Source: Emiliania huxleyi CCMP1516 (taxonomy: Eukaryota; Haptophyta; Isochrysidales; Noelaerhabdaceae). From it: a DNA stretch of 64,000 nucleotides. Each line of letters opens with the position of its first letter. Position 1 is the stretch's first letter. The position numbers and the translations under genes are program-made. Shown piece after piece: positions 20,741-29,943 of this stretch. Below the pieces are notes generated by a model. That model saw only the letters and a list, made by a program, of their open reading frames with translations. It ran no database searches and was not told the DNA's origin. The stretch covers positions 134,347-198,346 of the forward strand of contig NW_005201277.1 of assembly GCF_000372725.1 (NCBI RefSeq), in the 5' to 3' direction.

Positions 20741-21446
20741 GGTATATCGGGGCTCAGGGTGTCCCACGGCAGTACCTCGGCGGCCGCCCCGAGGACAGCG
20801 AGAGAGCGAGAAGGGCGGTCGCCCACCCACTGAGGGTGGGCTGTCGCGAGAGAGATGATGCTATGCTTAGCGCTAAGCCGTCGATGGAAGGGCGCTGCCG
20901 GTGGACGGGCTATATCGGTGTGTCTCTAGGTATGTAAAGTCAGGTATGTAAAGTTCAGTTTTTAAATAAATAAATAAATAAATAAATAAAACGGACATCC
21001 CAAGCTAGGGCTGGGTCGAGGACAGACACGTCCCCACCTTTGCAGGATTTTGCAAAAGCGAGGGGGGAGGGCGCATCGCGGCGCGGAGAGGGCTGGGCAC
21101 GGGCACTGCCACAGGGGATCTCTCTCGCATAGGATACGCACTCGGCGGCACGAGGGCAAGGCTGGGCGTCCTATTTGTGCTCCCCTCCGTATCCCTCGCT
21201 CTCGGGCACTATTCATCTGACCACTCATCAGAGGGGCTTCTAGGCGATCGGCCGCGCTCCGGGGCAGGGCTGGGTAGGATGGGCTCGGGCCACTCGCCTG
21301 TGCGGGTGTATCCCCGCATGAGCCGGATGGAGGCCTCGACTGTCCCTCGCGGCAGGCTCTCGAGCAGCTTTTTAAATTCTTTTTCAGGCTTGCGCGCGAA
21401 GAATTCTTTTTCAGGCTTGCCAGTGGCGCTCTGTGGCGCTCTGAAC
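20741..21446. other. Intergenic, with AAAT microsatellite
   Basis: GTATGTAAAGTCAG is nearly repeated (20930-20955), then seven AAAT units (20963-20990). No gene recognised. Two copies of AATTCTTTTTCAGGCTTGC (21377 and 21407) lie directly before the next ORF and look like duplicated 3' splice sites. Confidence 0.5.
20963..20990. repeat. AAAT microsatellite (7 copies)
   Basis: Uninterrupted AAAT units. Could be the tail of a retroelement insertion; a TTTA array occurs at 63776-63793 after another repeat. Confidence 0.9.
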
Positions 21447-21878
21447 ATGAGCCCACTCTACCGGCTGCTCCTGCTCACGTTCCCGCTTGCCGGCCAAGCC
21501 GAGGTGTCCTGCTTGACCGCCGAGCAGTGTCAGAAGGGCCCCGAGGGCGGCTCTCCGGAGCACGGATCAAGCATCTGCGAGGAGCTCATGCAGAACAAAA
21601 TGTGCGCGAAGCCCGAGAGCGGCGGGCTTTGCTGCTCGGATGCGTCGATGGCGGAGGCGCAGGAGGCGGCGCGCCTCGCCGACGACGGCGCTCCGGCGGC
21701 GGACGCCGACGCGGAGGAGGAGGTGAATGTCCAGGACGCTGCGGAGGAGGGCGCTGCGGAGGAGGCCGAGGCGGCTGCTGGAGGGCAAGGGGAGGAGTGT
21801 GCGGGCGGCGGCGCGCGCAGAGGTCGCGCGCCGGCCTCTCGAAGGTTCCTTCTTGAGCCTTGCCTCGCATATTCATAG
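21447..21878 (+). CDS. Small Cys-containing secreted protein, acidic C-terminal region
   Basis: MSPLYRLLLLTFPLAGQAEV is a plausible signal peptide with cleavage near QAE. It is followed by six cysteines in about 45 residues (SCLTAEQC, SSICEELMQNKMC, GGLCCSD) and an Ala/Asp/Glu-rich stretch. The continuous frame stops at 21878. A short downstream frame (about 21895-21988: CRQCSSRARRILNRLRRVFA then KKSPPCCA) could be a second exon. Family unknown. Confidence 0.5.
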   Translation: MSPLYRLLLLTFPLAGQAEVSCLTAEQCQKGPEGGSPEHGSSICEELMQNKMCAKPESGGLCCSDASMAEAQEAARLADDGAPAADADAEEEVNVQDAAEEGAAEEAEAAAGGQGEECAGGGARRGRAPASRRFLLEPCLAYS

Positions 21879-22195
21879 GCGAATCCCCTCCGGAGGCAGA
21901 GTGTCGGCAGTGCAGCTCCAGGGCCCGCCGCATTCTGAACCGCCTCCGCCGCGTCTTCGCGAAGAAGTCGCCTCCGTGCTGCGCCTGAGAGACGGCGCCT
22001 GGGCGGCGTGAGGCTGTGGTCTATTGTTGGTGGCAAACCCGGCTGGGGGGCGGCCGCTCCCCTGCTTCCTCCCGAAAGGCGTCGCTGTATAAAGCGAGAG
22101 CGAGGGGCGAGCAGCGGCCCAACTCTGGCGGTCCCCATTTCTGTCGAATATAATATTTGCCTGCATTTTTTTAATGCTGGACGACAGCCCAGGTC

Positions 22196-22228
22196 GTTCC
22201 AACTTTTTCCGGGGTAGTATGGTATGGT
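22196..22228 (-). promoter_or_regulatory. Candidate start-site element on the minus strand
   Basis: On the minus strand it reads ACCATACCATACTACCCCGG then AAAAAGTTGGAACG, the same module as at 1768, 43263, 47047 and 47181. The only downstream minus-strand frame (ATG 22168 to 21873) is not convincing, so this copy may drive an unannotated transcript or be a stray repeat. Confidence 0.35.
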
Positions 22229-22845
22229 GAGTATTGTGTGTGAGTGTGTGCTGATCCCACTCGTAAAACCAACTAACTCTCAGGTGGGCAGTGTACCAGT
22301 AGGTGTGTGCACGCAGCTGCGCAGTGACCAGTGTGGGGGGGCGAGAGCTTCACGCGCTCATCTATCTCGATCGACAAGGCGTCGCTACGCGCGGTCTTCT
22401 GCGGGGGGAGCTTCGTCGACGGGTGCGGGACCGCGGCGCAGCCAGCGTTGCGGCGATGCCTCCGGCTGTTGCGGCGAGTGGTTTGCTGCGGTCGATGCGA
22501 TGGCGAAAAACTCGCGTCTCGTCGCACACCAACGCAAGTCCAACGGAGCTTACGCTCTGTCGAGACGTGAGGCGCTTGCGCCCGGGAGGGGAGGGTGCAT
22601 GCGTAACGACGCTGCTAGAGATGCCTTTCGGGGCCGCCCAGAGATAAAACTTCTGATGCCATGCGTGACCTAGTAGTGTCCCCAGCTATGGGCGTGTCCA
22701 CGTTGGAGCCAGGTGTGGTGTGGACGCGAGAATAGCTCCGCCGTTCATGGAGGCAACCGATGCGAGTATAATGTCGTCGTGGTTTTGTATCAAGAATACT
22801 CACTCATGGTACTTCTCGCGGCCCAAAGGGGTCTGAGCCCTGGTC
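22229..22845. other. No gene recognised
   Basis: Several GC-driven frames, none with a domain. Nothing repetitive was noticed apart from AGTATTGTG and AGAATACTC near its ends. Confidence 0.4.
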
Positions 22846-23037
22846 TGACAGCCTGACAGCGCTGACAGCACTTTCTCTGACAGTCTGACAGCACGTATCT
22901 GACAGCCTGACAGCAGAGCCTGACAGGCGAGGCGACCCGTCGCTGTCAGGCCCTAAAACGTGACAGCCTGACAGCTGCCTGACAGCCCGACAGCACACAG
23001 TGGCCTGACAGCAGCACTGACAGCCCGACAGCAGCAC
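22846..23037. repeat. Cluster of CTGACAG heptamers
   Basis: About 13 copies of TGACAG and two of CGACAG at irregular 9-20-bp spacing, with one reverse copy (CTGTCAG). Not a simple fixed-period tandem array. Could be a decayed satellite or a cluster of protein-binding sites. Confidence 0.7.
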
Positions 23038-23086
23038 AGACCGTACACAGACCCCATAGGAAGGGGCAACCAGTATGTGGTGTGAA

Positions 23087-23311
23087 AACCCCTATTTGGT
23101 GCGACGGCGCAGAGTGCGCCGAATCGGCGCAGAAATCGGCGCACTTCTGCGCCGGCGCCCGAGCGCATGATCTGCAGCCGGCAGACCGGTCGCACATTCT
23201 TGCGCCGTGTGCCGGCGCACTTTGCTGCCGCCGGACTGTCACTGTTGCTGTCACGCCAGTGCGCACTGTTGCGCCGTAAGCCGGCTGCACTTTTTGCACC
23301 ACATAGGGGTT
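23087..23311. mobile_element. 225-bp MITE-like element with 16-bp terminal inverted repeats
   Basis: AACCCCTATTTGGTGC (23087-23102) pairs with GCACCACATAGGGGTT (23296-23311), one mismatch. Similarity continues outwards imperfectly (ACCAGTATGTGGTGTGA versus TGCCACCACACTGGT). The interior is rich in TGCGCC/GGCGCA palindromes. Confidence 0.6.
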
Positions 23312-24201
23312 GCCACCACACTGGTGCGCACTCGCATCTCATGCTCTGCTGCCAGACTGATTGATGCCCCGCTGCCAGCGTGGCAGACACATTGCTCGGA
23401 CCGCAGTCAGGCTGTGAGTCGGCGCCGCCGCCTCTGCTTGTTTTCCGCGGACCGAAACGCCGCCGACGAGGACACTCGCATGACGAGGACACTCGCCGAC
23501 GACAGTGGCGCCTGAGGGCGTGGGCTGCACGGCCCTTCGGGGCGGCCCGCGGGGCAACGGGAGGGAGCTCTCCCGCCGTCGTGGCGCACTACATGTTCCG
23601 GCCTCTCTACAGTCGCCTTTTGGCATCTCCTCTCGCCGCCGAGTTAGACCCCGCCGCACCGACATCACCGCCAGCGCCCTTCCCAAGCACCTTCCCGGCG
23701 GGCAGCGCTCCGTAGCGGCGCTGGCGGCCCCTGCGAGCCGGCCGTCACCGCGAGTGCGTACTCGAAGGCGCGCGCGTCCCCTCCCTCCCCGGCCCGCCGC
23801 GTCCCTCTGACCACCCCTCCGCCCTCCCCCTCCCGGGCCAGGCGTGCCTCGGGGGCGTACAAAATGGGCGCGGAGCGCATACCCGGCGACGGTCTCTCTT
23901 GTGCCTGAGCGCTGCCCCCCTCTCGGGCGCTGCGAGCTGCGTCATGCGCGTCCCTTCCGCCGCTCGGCCGCGCCCCTGCCCGACTCACCCTCCGACTCGG
24001 CCGCAAGACCATAGCACCGGCACTGCTGGCGACACAGGACGACCGCCAAGAGCGCTGCACCAACCCCCCCTGGGGGGGGGGGCAGCGGCCCTCAAGCAGT
24101 AGCACGGCTACCGTGTGAAAGTGTGACACCCCAAAACCGTAAATAGCACGACAAAATACGTACTGGCTGGTGGATCACCATGGAGCGATCATGCACATGC
24201 G

Positions 24202-24963
24202 ATATGGCATGTTTTGCGAGTATATGGGACACGATGTCTCAAATATGAGGGGTTTTGACTCCTACCGGCTCCTGACGCTATTCCTGGCAGCTCTTATGAC
24301 CAGGATCAGTAGTGCTATGATACAGGGTGCCCATGCTAGCGCAGGAGCTGCCACACTCGCCCGGACCGTCCCCTTCTGGGCCCGGTTCCGCAGCCCGCGA
24401 GAGCCGACAGCGGGGCCGTGCCGCGGGTGCCTACTGCCGAGTGCCACAAACACTGCGCCGTCCCGCCATCACCTACAGGCTGTCTTGTGTGATGGTTGGG
24501 ATGTCCAAACGCCACCATCTTGGCTCTTGCGACCTCAAACCCGCGAGCTGTATGGGTGGTCCTGACGTCGACAGACGCCCGATGACCACGGTGAAGCTGA
24601 GCTGGAACGAGTCGACAAGTCTCGTCTGAGCCCGTGGCGGTCGCCGGCTGGGTCGCTGTGCACGGGCCGGTACCTCAGGCGTCACCTCCGCAGCCTCAGG
24701 TCTCACACTCCATCACCTCCGCCGGGACGCCGTCGGTGGCACGCTCGGCGGCGACTTTGTGGCAGCCCCACAGCGAGCGCGGCATCGAGCCTACTCGGTC
24801 TGGTCGGTCGGCCGCACTCCCTGGGTGCCAGGGAGTGCGGCCGACACGCGAGCGGTGCTTCCTGGCAGCGCGCGCCGGCTGTGGGGCTGCCACAAACTCG
24901 AGACACGCTTTTTTGGGACATTTTCGACGCTTTTGTCCCATATACTCGCAAAACATGCCATAT
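24202..24963. mobile_element. 762-bp fold-back element with 29-bp perfect terminal inverted repeats
   Basis: ATATGGCATGTTTTGCGAGT then ATATGGGAC (24202-24230) is perfectly inverted at 24935-24963. Imperfect pairing extends inwards by about 20 bp. It lies inside the 23057-25693 interval and itself contains the 24808-24844 hairpin. Confidence 0.6.
24808..24844. repeat. Perfect 17-bp hairpin with 3-nt loop
   Basis: TCGGCCGCACTCCCTGG, loop GTG, then its exact reverse complement. Flanks continue as imperfect inverted repeats (TTTGTGGCAGCCCCACAG at about 24757 and its complement near 24880-24897). Confidence 0.85.
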
Positions 24964-25319
24964 ATGCCTTATGCGTCATGGACGATGGACGGCAGAGCTC
25001 TCTCGTCTCTCACGGAGACACAGGGACGTACACGCTAGCGTCGTGGTACACCCCTCACTAGACAGCGGTGCCGCGGTGGAGGCACCCGCGGGCCTCTCCG
25101 CCCCTTGGGCGGGAGGCGGCGGCTGCTGCGGCGGCGGCGGCTGCTGCGGCGTCGGCGGCGGCGTCGGCGGCGGCGGCGACGGCGGCGGCGGCGGTGGCGG
25201 AGGGCTCCAGGAGGGGTGCCCGCGTGGTTGGGTTGGTCGGATGGCTTTTTGCCGCGCAGAGAGGCGCTGCAGATCGGCCAGCGAGAGACTCATGAGCGTC
25301 TGGGTTGAGCGTGTGGGGC

Positions 25320-25500
25320 CCCAAATCTGCGCCGGCGGCGCACATCTGCGCCGGCCGGCGCAGAGTGCGCCGGCGGCGCAGAGTGCGCCGGCGGCGCAAA
25401 GTGCGCCGTTTGGCGGCGCAGATCTGCGCCGGCGCCGGCGCAGATCTGCGCCGGCACCGGCGCAGAAGTGCGGCCGGATCCGGCGCAGAAAACGGCGCAC
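25320..25500. repeat. GCGC-rich degenerate array
   Basis: Repeated AGATCTGCGCCGGCG/GCGGCGCAGA-type units, strongly palindromic. Related in composition to the interior of the element at 23087-23311. Confidence 0.6.
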
Positions 25501-25830
25501 TTTTGCCCGCACCACATACGCGTTTTGCATGGTTTTACGCGCCCCACCGCCGGCCCAGACCGCCGCCCGGCCCGCCCGTCCGCCCGCCGCCTACGGTGCC
25601 CACCCCGCGCCCCCGGAGCCCGAAAACGGGGCGCCGCGAGCTCGCAACCGAGTTTTCCTCGAAATCACACCACATACTGGTTGCCCCTTCCTAGGCCGTG
25701 GGCCTGTGGGCTTGCTTGGGGCGCACCCCACCCCGCCCACGGTGAGGCACCTGGACAAGCCTGACAGAAAGGGGTGGGCCACGCCGTTTCCCGCGTGGCG
25801 TGGCAGCGCGGCGCGGCCTCGTGCTGCTCG

Positions 25831-27036
25831 ATGGGGCGGCCACACCCGTACCTTGAGCGCCTGCCATACCTGCCTGGCCAGTGCTGGACGGTGCCATGCC
25901 CGTACGGCGGCGGGCGGTGTCTCCCGCGTGCGACGTCCAACCAGCGCTTCGTCATCAATGTTGGGCACCAAACGCTTGAGCTGACGTATCCTTTGCTCGC
26001 AGCGAGCATGGCTGCCGGATCGGCGCCGGAATCAATCTGGTGGCAGTTTGATGCGCTGCCCCTCACCCGCGAGCTGCTCGCACTCGCCTTTCCGAGCACG
26101 CGGCTTCACTTTGGACCAGCCGACGGCCCGCGAGGCTGCCTCACGACCAAGTCCTTCCGGCCGTCAACGCGAGGGATGGACGTGCATCAAGCGGGCGCGC
26201 TGCGCCGCCTCGTCTGGAGCAAGTGCGGCATCGCTTCGCGGCCTCCTTCCGCACCGCTCCGCGTGCGCGTCCTCGACCGGCCTCGCAGCGGAGGAGGGTC
26301 AAAGAACCAGTGCCGGCTGCCCGGTCCGCACGCGGGAGGACGCCGCCTCTCCAACGCAACCGTCGCCGCCCTGCGGTCGCAGCTTCCCGTCGCTCTGCTC
26401 TCGGCGGGCGTGGCTGACGCTCCCCTCGAGGTGGTCTACCTGCCGGATCGGCCGGACTCGCTCTGCGATCAGGCACGAGACGCCCGTTCCGCCCCTCGCC
26501 TCCCGCGCCAACGCGCTGACGGCGCGCCTAGTCCCGCCCCCCAGGCGCGCAGGTTCGGCGAGGCGGATGTGCTCATCTCACCGCACGGCGCCCACCTGGT
26601 CCACATCCCGCAACTCTCGCCCGCCGCCGTCTTCGTCGAGGTGACGCCGTGGGCGGCCGCCTGGCTCGGCCCCTTCGCCTCGGTTGCGGCCTCCATTCGC
26701 CTGCGCAGGCTGCAGCTCTGCAGCCTGCGGCCGCCAGGCGAGAGGAGCGGGCTCGCCGAGGCGCAGTGCGGCAGAGACCAAAGGCGCGACGTGGGCTGTC
26801 TCTACAACGCGATGAACTGCTACGAGCAGGAGGTCGTGTCACGAAATGGCACGTCGCCGTGTGCGAAAGGGCAGGGCCGCTGCCGGTGCATCGGGCCAGC
26901 GCTGCGCCAGGCGGTGGCGTGGGCCAAGGAGGCCAGGGTGGCGTTGGGCGCTGCGGGGATTGCTGAGCAGCGCACGAGCGGCCGGCCGCTGCCGCGCCGC
27001 TCTGCCCTTGCTCGACCGTGGGTTAGGTCGTCCTGA
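25831..27036 (+). CDS. Family 61-like glycosyltransferase (DUF563 type)
   Basis: About 401 residues from ATG 25831. The C-terminal half has FGEADVLISPHGAHLVHIPQ and PAAVFVEVTPW, the diagnostic 'ADVLIGPHGAGLTN...ViEi' region of GT61 enzymes (xylosyl-, arabinosyl- and O-GlcNAc-transferases of the secretory pathway), where the GxHGA segment lies in the nucleotide-sugar site. Upstream, LEVVYLPDRPDS and a Cys-containing region fit the N-terminal half. Several cysteines near the end (CLYNAMNCYEQE, CRCIG) suggest a secretory location. No clear signal anchor is seen, so the first exon may be missing upstream (25694-25830 abuts the repeat element). Acceptor unknown. Confidence 0.72.
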   Translation: MGRPHPYLERLPYLPGQCWTVPCPYGGGRCLPRATSNQRFVINVGHQTLELTYPLLAASMAAGSAPESIWWQFDALPLTRELLALAFPSTRLHFGPADGPRGCLTTKSFRPSTRGMDVHQAGALRRLVWSKCGIASRPPSAPLRVRVLDRPRSGGGSKNQCRLPGPHAGGRRLSNATVAALRSQLPVALLSAGVADAPLEVVYLPDRPDSLCDQARDARSAPRLPRQRADGAPSPAPQARRFGEADVLISPHGAHLVHIPQLSPAAVFVEVTPWAAAWLGPFASVAASIRLRRLQLCSLRPPGERSGLAEAQCGRDQRRDVGCLYNAMNCYEQEVVSRNGTSPCAKGQGRCRCIGPALRQAVAWAKEARVALGAAGIAEQRTSGRPLPRRSALARPWVRSS

Positions 27037-27107
27037 GCTTTTTTTAGAGATTTTACGTTGAAAGAAAACAAACAAACAACAGCCAACACACGGACTCTCG
27101 AAGAAAA

Positions 27108-27695
27108 GTCCAAGATGGCGGGAGGCGGCTCGCGCCCCCAGCCGTGCACCAGCATGCCTCTCTAGTCCCGCCTGCCACCCAGATACCGAGAGCTGGGCGC
27201 ACTCTTCGACTTGGGCTATTATCTGGCCTCGGGAGGGCGGCGGCGGCGGCGTAGAGGCGGCGGCGAGCTCCCGGTTGCAAATACTCGCCTCACGGTCCAA
27301 GATGGCGGCTCGCGCCCCCGGCCGTGCTCTGGCGTGCCTGTCTAGTCCACCGCCTGCCACCCAGATACCGAGGGCGGGGGGCGCACTCTTCGACTTGGGC
27401 TATTATCTGGCCTCGGGAGGGCGGCGGCGGCGGCGTAGAGGCGGCGGCGAGCTCCCGGTGGCAAATACTCGCCTCACAGTCCAAGATGGCGGCTCGCGCC
27501 CCCGGCCGTGCTCTGGCGTGCCTCTCTAGTCCTGCCTGCCACCCAGATACCGAGGGCGGGGCGCACTCTTCGACTTGGGCTATTATCTGGCCTCGGGAGG
27601 GCGGCGGCGGCGGCATAGGGGCGGCGGCGAGCTCCCGGTTGCAAATACTCGCCTCACCACACGGTCCAAGATGGCGGCTCACACGCCCAACCATG
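27108..27695. repeat. 185-bp subtelomeric-type satellite (about 3.2 copies)
   Basis: Units begin GTCCAAGATGGCGG at 27108, 27295, 27479 and 27664 (spacings 187, 184, 185). Each includes TGCCACCCAGATACCGAG, CTTCGACTTGGGCTATTATC and a GGCGGCGGC run. The array stops about 80 bp before a telomeric repeat array. Confidence 0.92.
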
Positions 27696-27771
27696 CTCTG
27701 GTGCGTCGATTGGGTCGCGTCTGCTCACTGCTGCCCGTGTCTCTGTCTTATCGGCGCGACGACAACAAGCT

Positions 27772-28020
27772 ACCCCTAACCCTGTAACCCTAACCCTAAC
27801 CCTAACAACCCTAACCCTAACCCTAACCCTAACCCTAACCCGAAGAACTCGGAGCATTCACCGAGAGCTCGCGTCAACGGACCGCTGCCTGGTTCCTCCA
27901 TTCCGACCCGAAGCGGCCCGTTCTTAGGAGCTGCACAACGGCTTGAACTCTCTGACCCTAACCCTAACCCTAACCCTAACCCTAACCCTAACCCTAACCC
28001 TAACCCTAACCCTAACCCTA
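27772..28020. repeat. Interstitial telomeric repeats, CCCTAA orientation
   Basis: CCCTAA tracts at 27772-27841 (with one CCTGTAA variant and one CCCTAACAA) and 27956-28020, separated by about 110 bp of unique DNA. Confidence 0.95.
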
Positions 28021-28474
28021 GCCGAGGCGCGCGCGCGAGGCTGGGTGCTTTGCTACCTTGCTTGTGTCTCCCGTGGCCGGAGGGTTGGTTGGGTGGTGGG
28101 GATGGGTCGGTCGGTGTGGGTGGGTTTCCTCGCCTCACTCATCAGCCGGGTGGGCCGTGCGTGAGGTGGGTGGGGGTGGGTGGGTGGTGCCAAGCCTCAG
28201 CCGGGCCGTGAGGTCGGTGGGGTGGGTGGGTGGCTCCAAGCCCCAGCCGGGCCGTGAGGTCGATGGGCCGGATTTCGCTTGACTTGGTCGGTTTGAGAAC
28301 TTTAGTGCGGGAGGGTCGGCGAGCACTCACTCACTAGGGCGGCGCCGCAGGGCCGGCCGGGCGCCCAGGGAGTTTGGCTCCCAGATTGCTCGGCTTGCGA
28401 AAATTTTGAAGAAATTTGCGGCCGGGCCTGATTTTCAACAATATCTTTCAAATTTGCGGTGTGGAGTTGGGGGG
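28021..28474. repeat. GGGT-rich spacer between opposed telomeric arrays
   Basis: Contains a tandem copy of about 60 bp (CAAGCCTCAGCCGGGCCGTG... at about 28190 and CAAGCCCCAGCCGGGCCGTG at about 28238). No gene. Confidence 0.7.
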
Positions 28475-28681
28475 TGGGTTAGGTTAGGGTTATTAGGGTT
28501 AGAGGGTTTGGGTTAGGGTTAGGGTTAGGGTCAGGGTTAGTCTTGTTGTGTCTGTATATGCCAGCGTTGCAGGGGTCTGCGCTGGGATCTGGCCCCACAG
28601 CGCCGACGACTGAGACTCAGCCCCGCACGCTGACGTAGGGTTAGGGTTAGGGTTAGGGTTAGGGTTAGGGTTAGGGTTAGT
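28475..28681. repeat. Interstitial telomeric repeats, TTAGGG orientation, with duplicated spacer
   Basis: TTAGGG tracts at 28475-28540 (degenerate) and 28635-28680 (clean). Each is followed by a related unit of about 95 bp containing GCGCTGGGATCTGGCCCC and ending CGCACGCTGAC (28541-28634 and 28681-28770), so array plus unit was duplicated. Confidence 0.93.
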
Positions 28682-28770
28682 CTTCTTGTGTTTGTATGCC
28701 AGTGTTGCAGAGTTCTGCGCTGGGATCTGGCCCCAGCGCCGACGAGTAAGACTCAGCACCGCACGCTGAC

Positions 28771-29943
28771 CCCACCAAATGCCGCCTCAGGGCGCCAGGC
28801 CGCCAGCCACCTCTTACACGCGGCCGGCGCCCTCTCGCGGCAAAAGCCAAAAGGGTCGAGCGAGCGGGCAGAGTCGCGATGTCCCTGCGCACCTGGGTGT
28901 TCGCCGCCTATATGCTCTATCCTGTGCCACGACGGACACGTTTTGACAATCAAAATCTACCTCAAAATTTGCGGCCGCCCCTCGAAATTTGCTGATCAAA
29001 ATTTGCGGTGGCCCGGATCGAAACCTGTACTTTGGCCAACTGCCAAAAAGCACCTTTGGCGGCTATTGCTCAAAACCCTGGGAGAGAAGGCCTACATAGT
29101 ATTACTGCATCCATGCGTCTGGTGCATGAGGGCTGTGGGTCGGGACATTTCACGGTCGGTGGCGCCGATATTGACCTCCGGAAAGCCCTCGCAATCGCTC
29201 GGCACGGGGTCACCGGCCACCGGGAGTGCTCTCGAGCCCTACACCGGAGCATCACGAGCCGGTGCGAGCTTGAAGACCCGAGATAAGTGCGGTCTGGGAC
29301 AGCTCAGGGTTGCTACTGATGGGCTAGGCCAGGAGAGCGACAGAGAAGGCGAGGTGGTGAGCTGGTAATCCATCGCAAGCGACCCGGAGCGCGCAACCGC
29401 GCATCTCGCCGCCGCGGGGCTCCGACTGGTTATCTAGACCTTCCTTCTTCCTCCCTGTTCCTTCCTTTCCCCTTCCCATCTCTTCCCGGCCTCCCGGCCG
29501 GCGCCTGCGGCGCCGTTCTTTTTTTTCCTTTTCTTAAAGAAAGAAAGAAAGAAAACAGACAACCCAAGGGAGGGATGGGAGGACGGCACGCCGCCACCAC
29601 ACAGGGATTTTAAGGAGAGGTGTGTGGTGCGCTAGCCGTCGCCCACCCTAGGGAGTCTGCCTCTTCCTATCTCTCTTCGCAGTCTCTCGCCGCTTCTCGC
29701 TGCATTCCTTTTCTTGCCACCATAGCTGCCTTGATTCCTTCGGACCACTAAACCGCTCTACCTATCCCATCCATTACCGTGCCCCATGTTTCAAGTGCGG
29801 TCGTTTTACCAGGCGCCCAACCGACGGCCGCGCCGCGATTTTTTTTTGCCTGCCCCGTCTTCGCCGTCGCGCGACGACCACGCCGGTGTCAAAACTTCGC
29901 CTTTTCTTTTTTCCGCCCTTCTCTTTTATACCTGGTAAAACGC
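28771..29943. other. No convincing gene; repeat remnant and polypyrimidine region
   Basis: 29276-29335 (ATAAGTGCGGTCTGGGACAG, TGCTACTGATGGGC) recurs at 63447-63508. AAAG units lie at 29537-29553, just after a TTTTTTTT run, like a retroelement tail. 29430-29530 is C/T-rich. A long open frame (28688-29368) has no recognised domain. Confidence 0.5.

Larger units (their letters stand above)
23057..25693. mobile_element. Possible 2.6-kb element bounded by a 29-bp perfect inverted repeat
   Basis: TAGGAAGGGGCAACCAGTAT plus GTGGTGTGA (23057-23085) is exactly reverse-complemented at 25665-25693. Each end also has a region dense in GCGCAGA/TGCGCC (23103-23290 and 25320-25500). No transposase frame is recognised between them and I see no target-site duplication, so this may be a non-autonomous element, two oppositely oriented copies of one repeat, or a nest of insertions. 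Confidence 0.45.

Noticed and set aside
22846..23037. CRISPR-like repeat cluster
   Set aside because: Heptamers with irregular 9-20-bp gaps, no 24-40-bp repeats or uniform spacers, and eukaryotic context.
23665..24129. Minus-strand 154-codon frame inside the inverted-repeat interval as a transposase
   Set aside because: No DDE/D or other transposase motif; Arg/Gly-rich composition typical of random GC-rich frames.
28688..29368. 226-codon frame after the telomeric arrays
   Set aside because: No domain; includes the repeat shared with 63447-63508 and duplicated spacer sequence.
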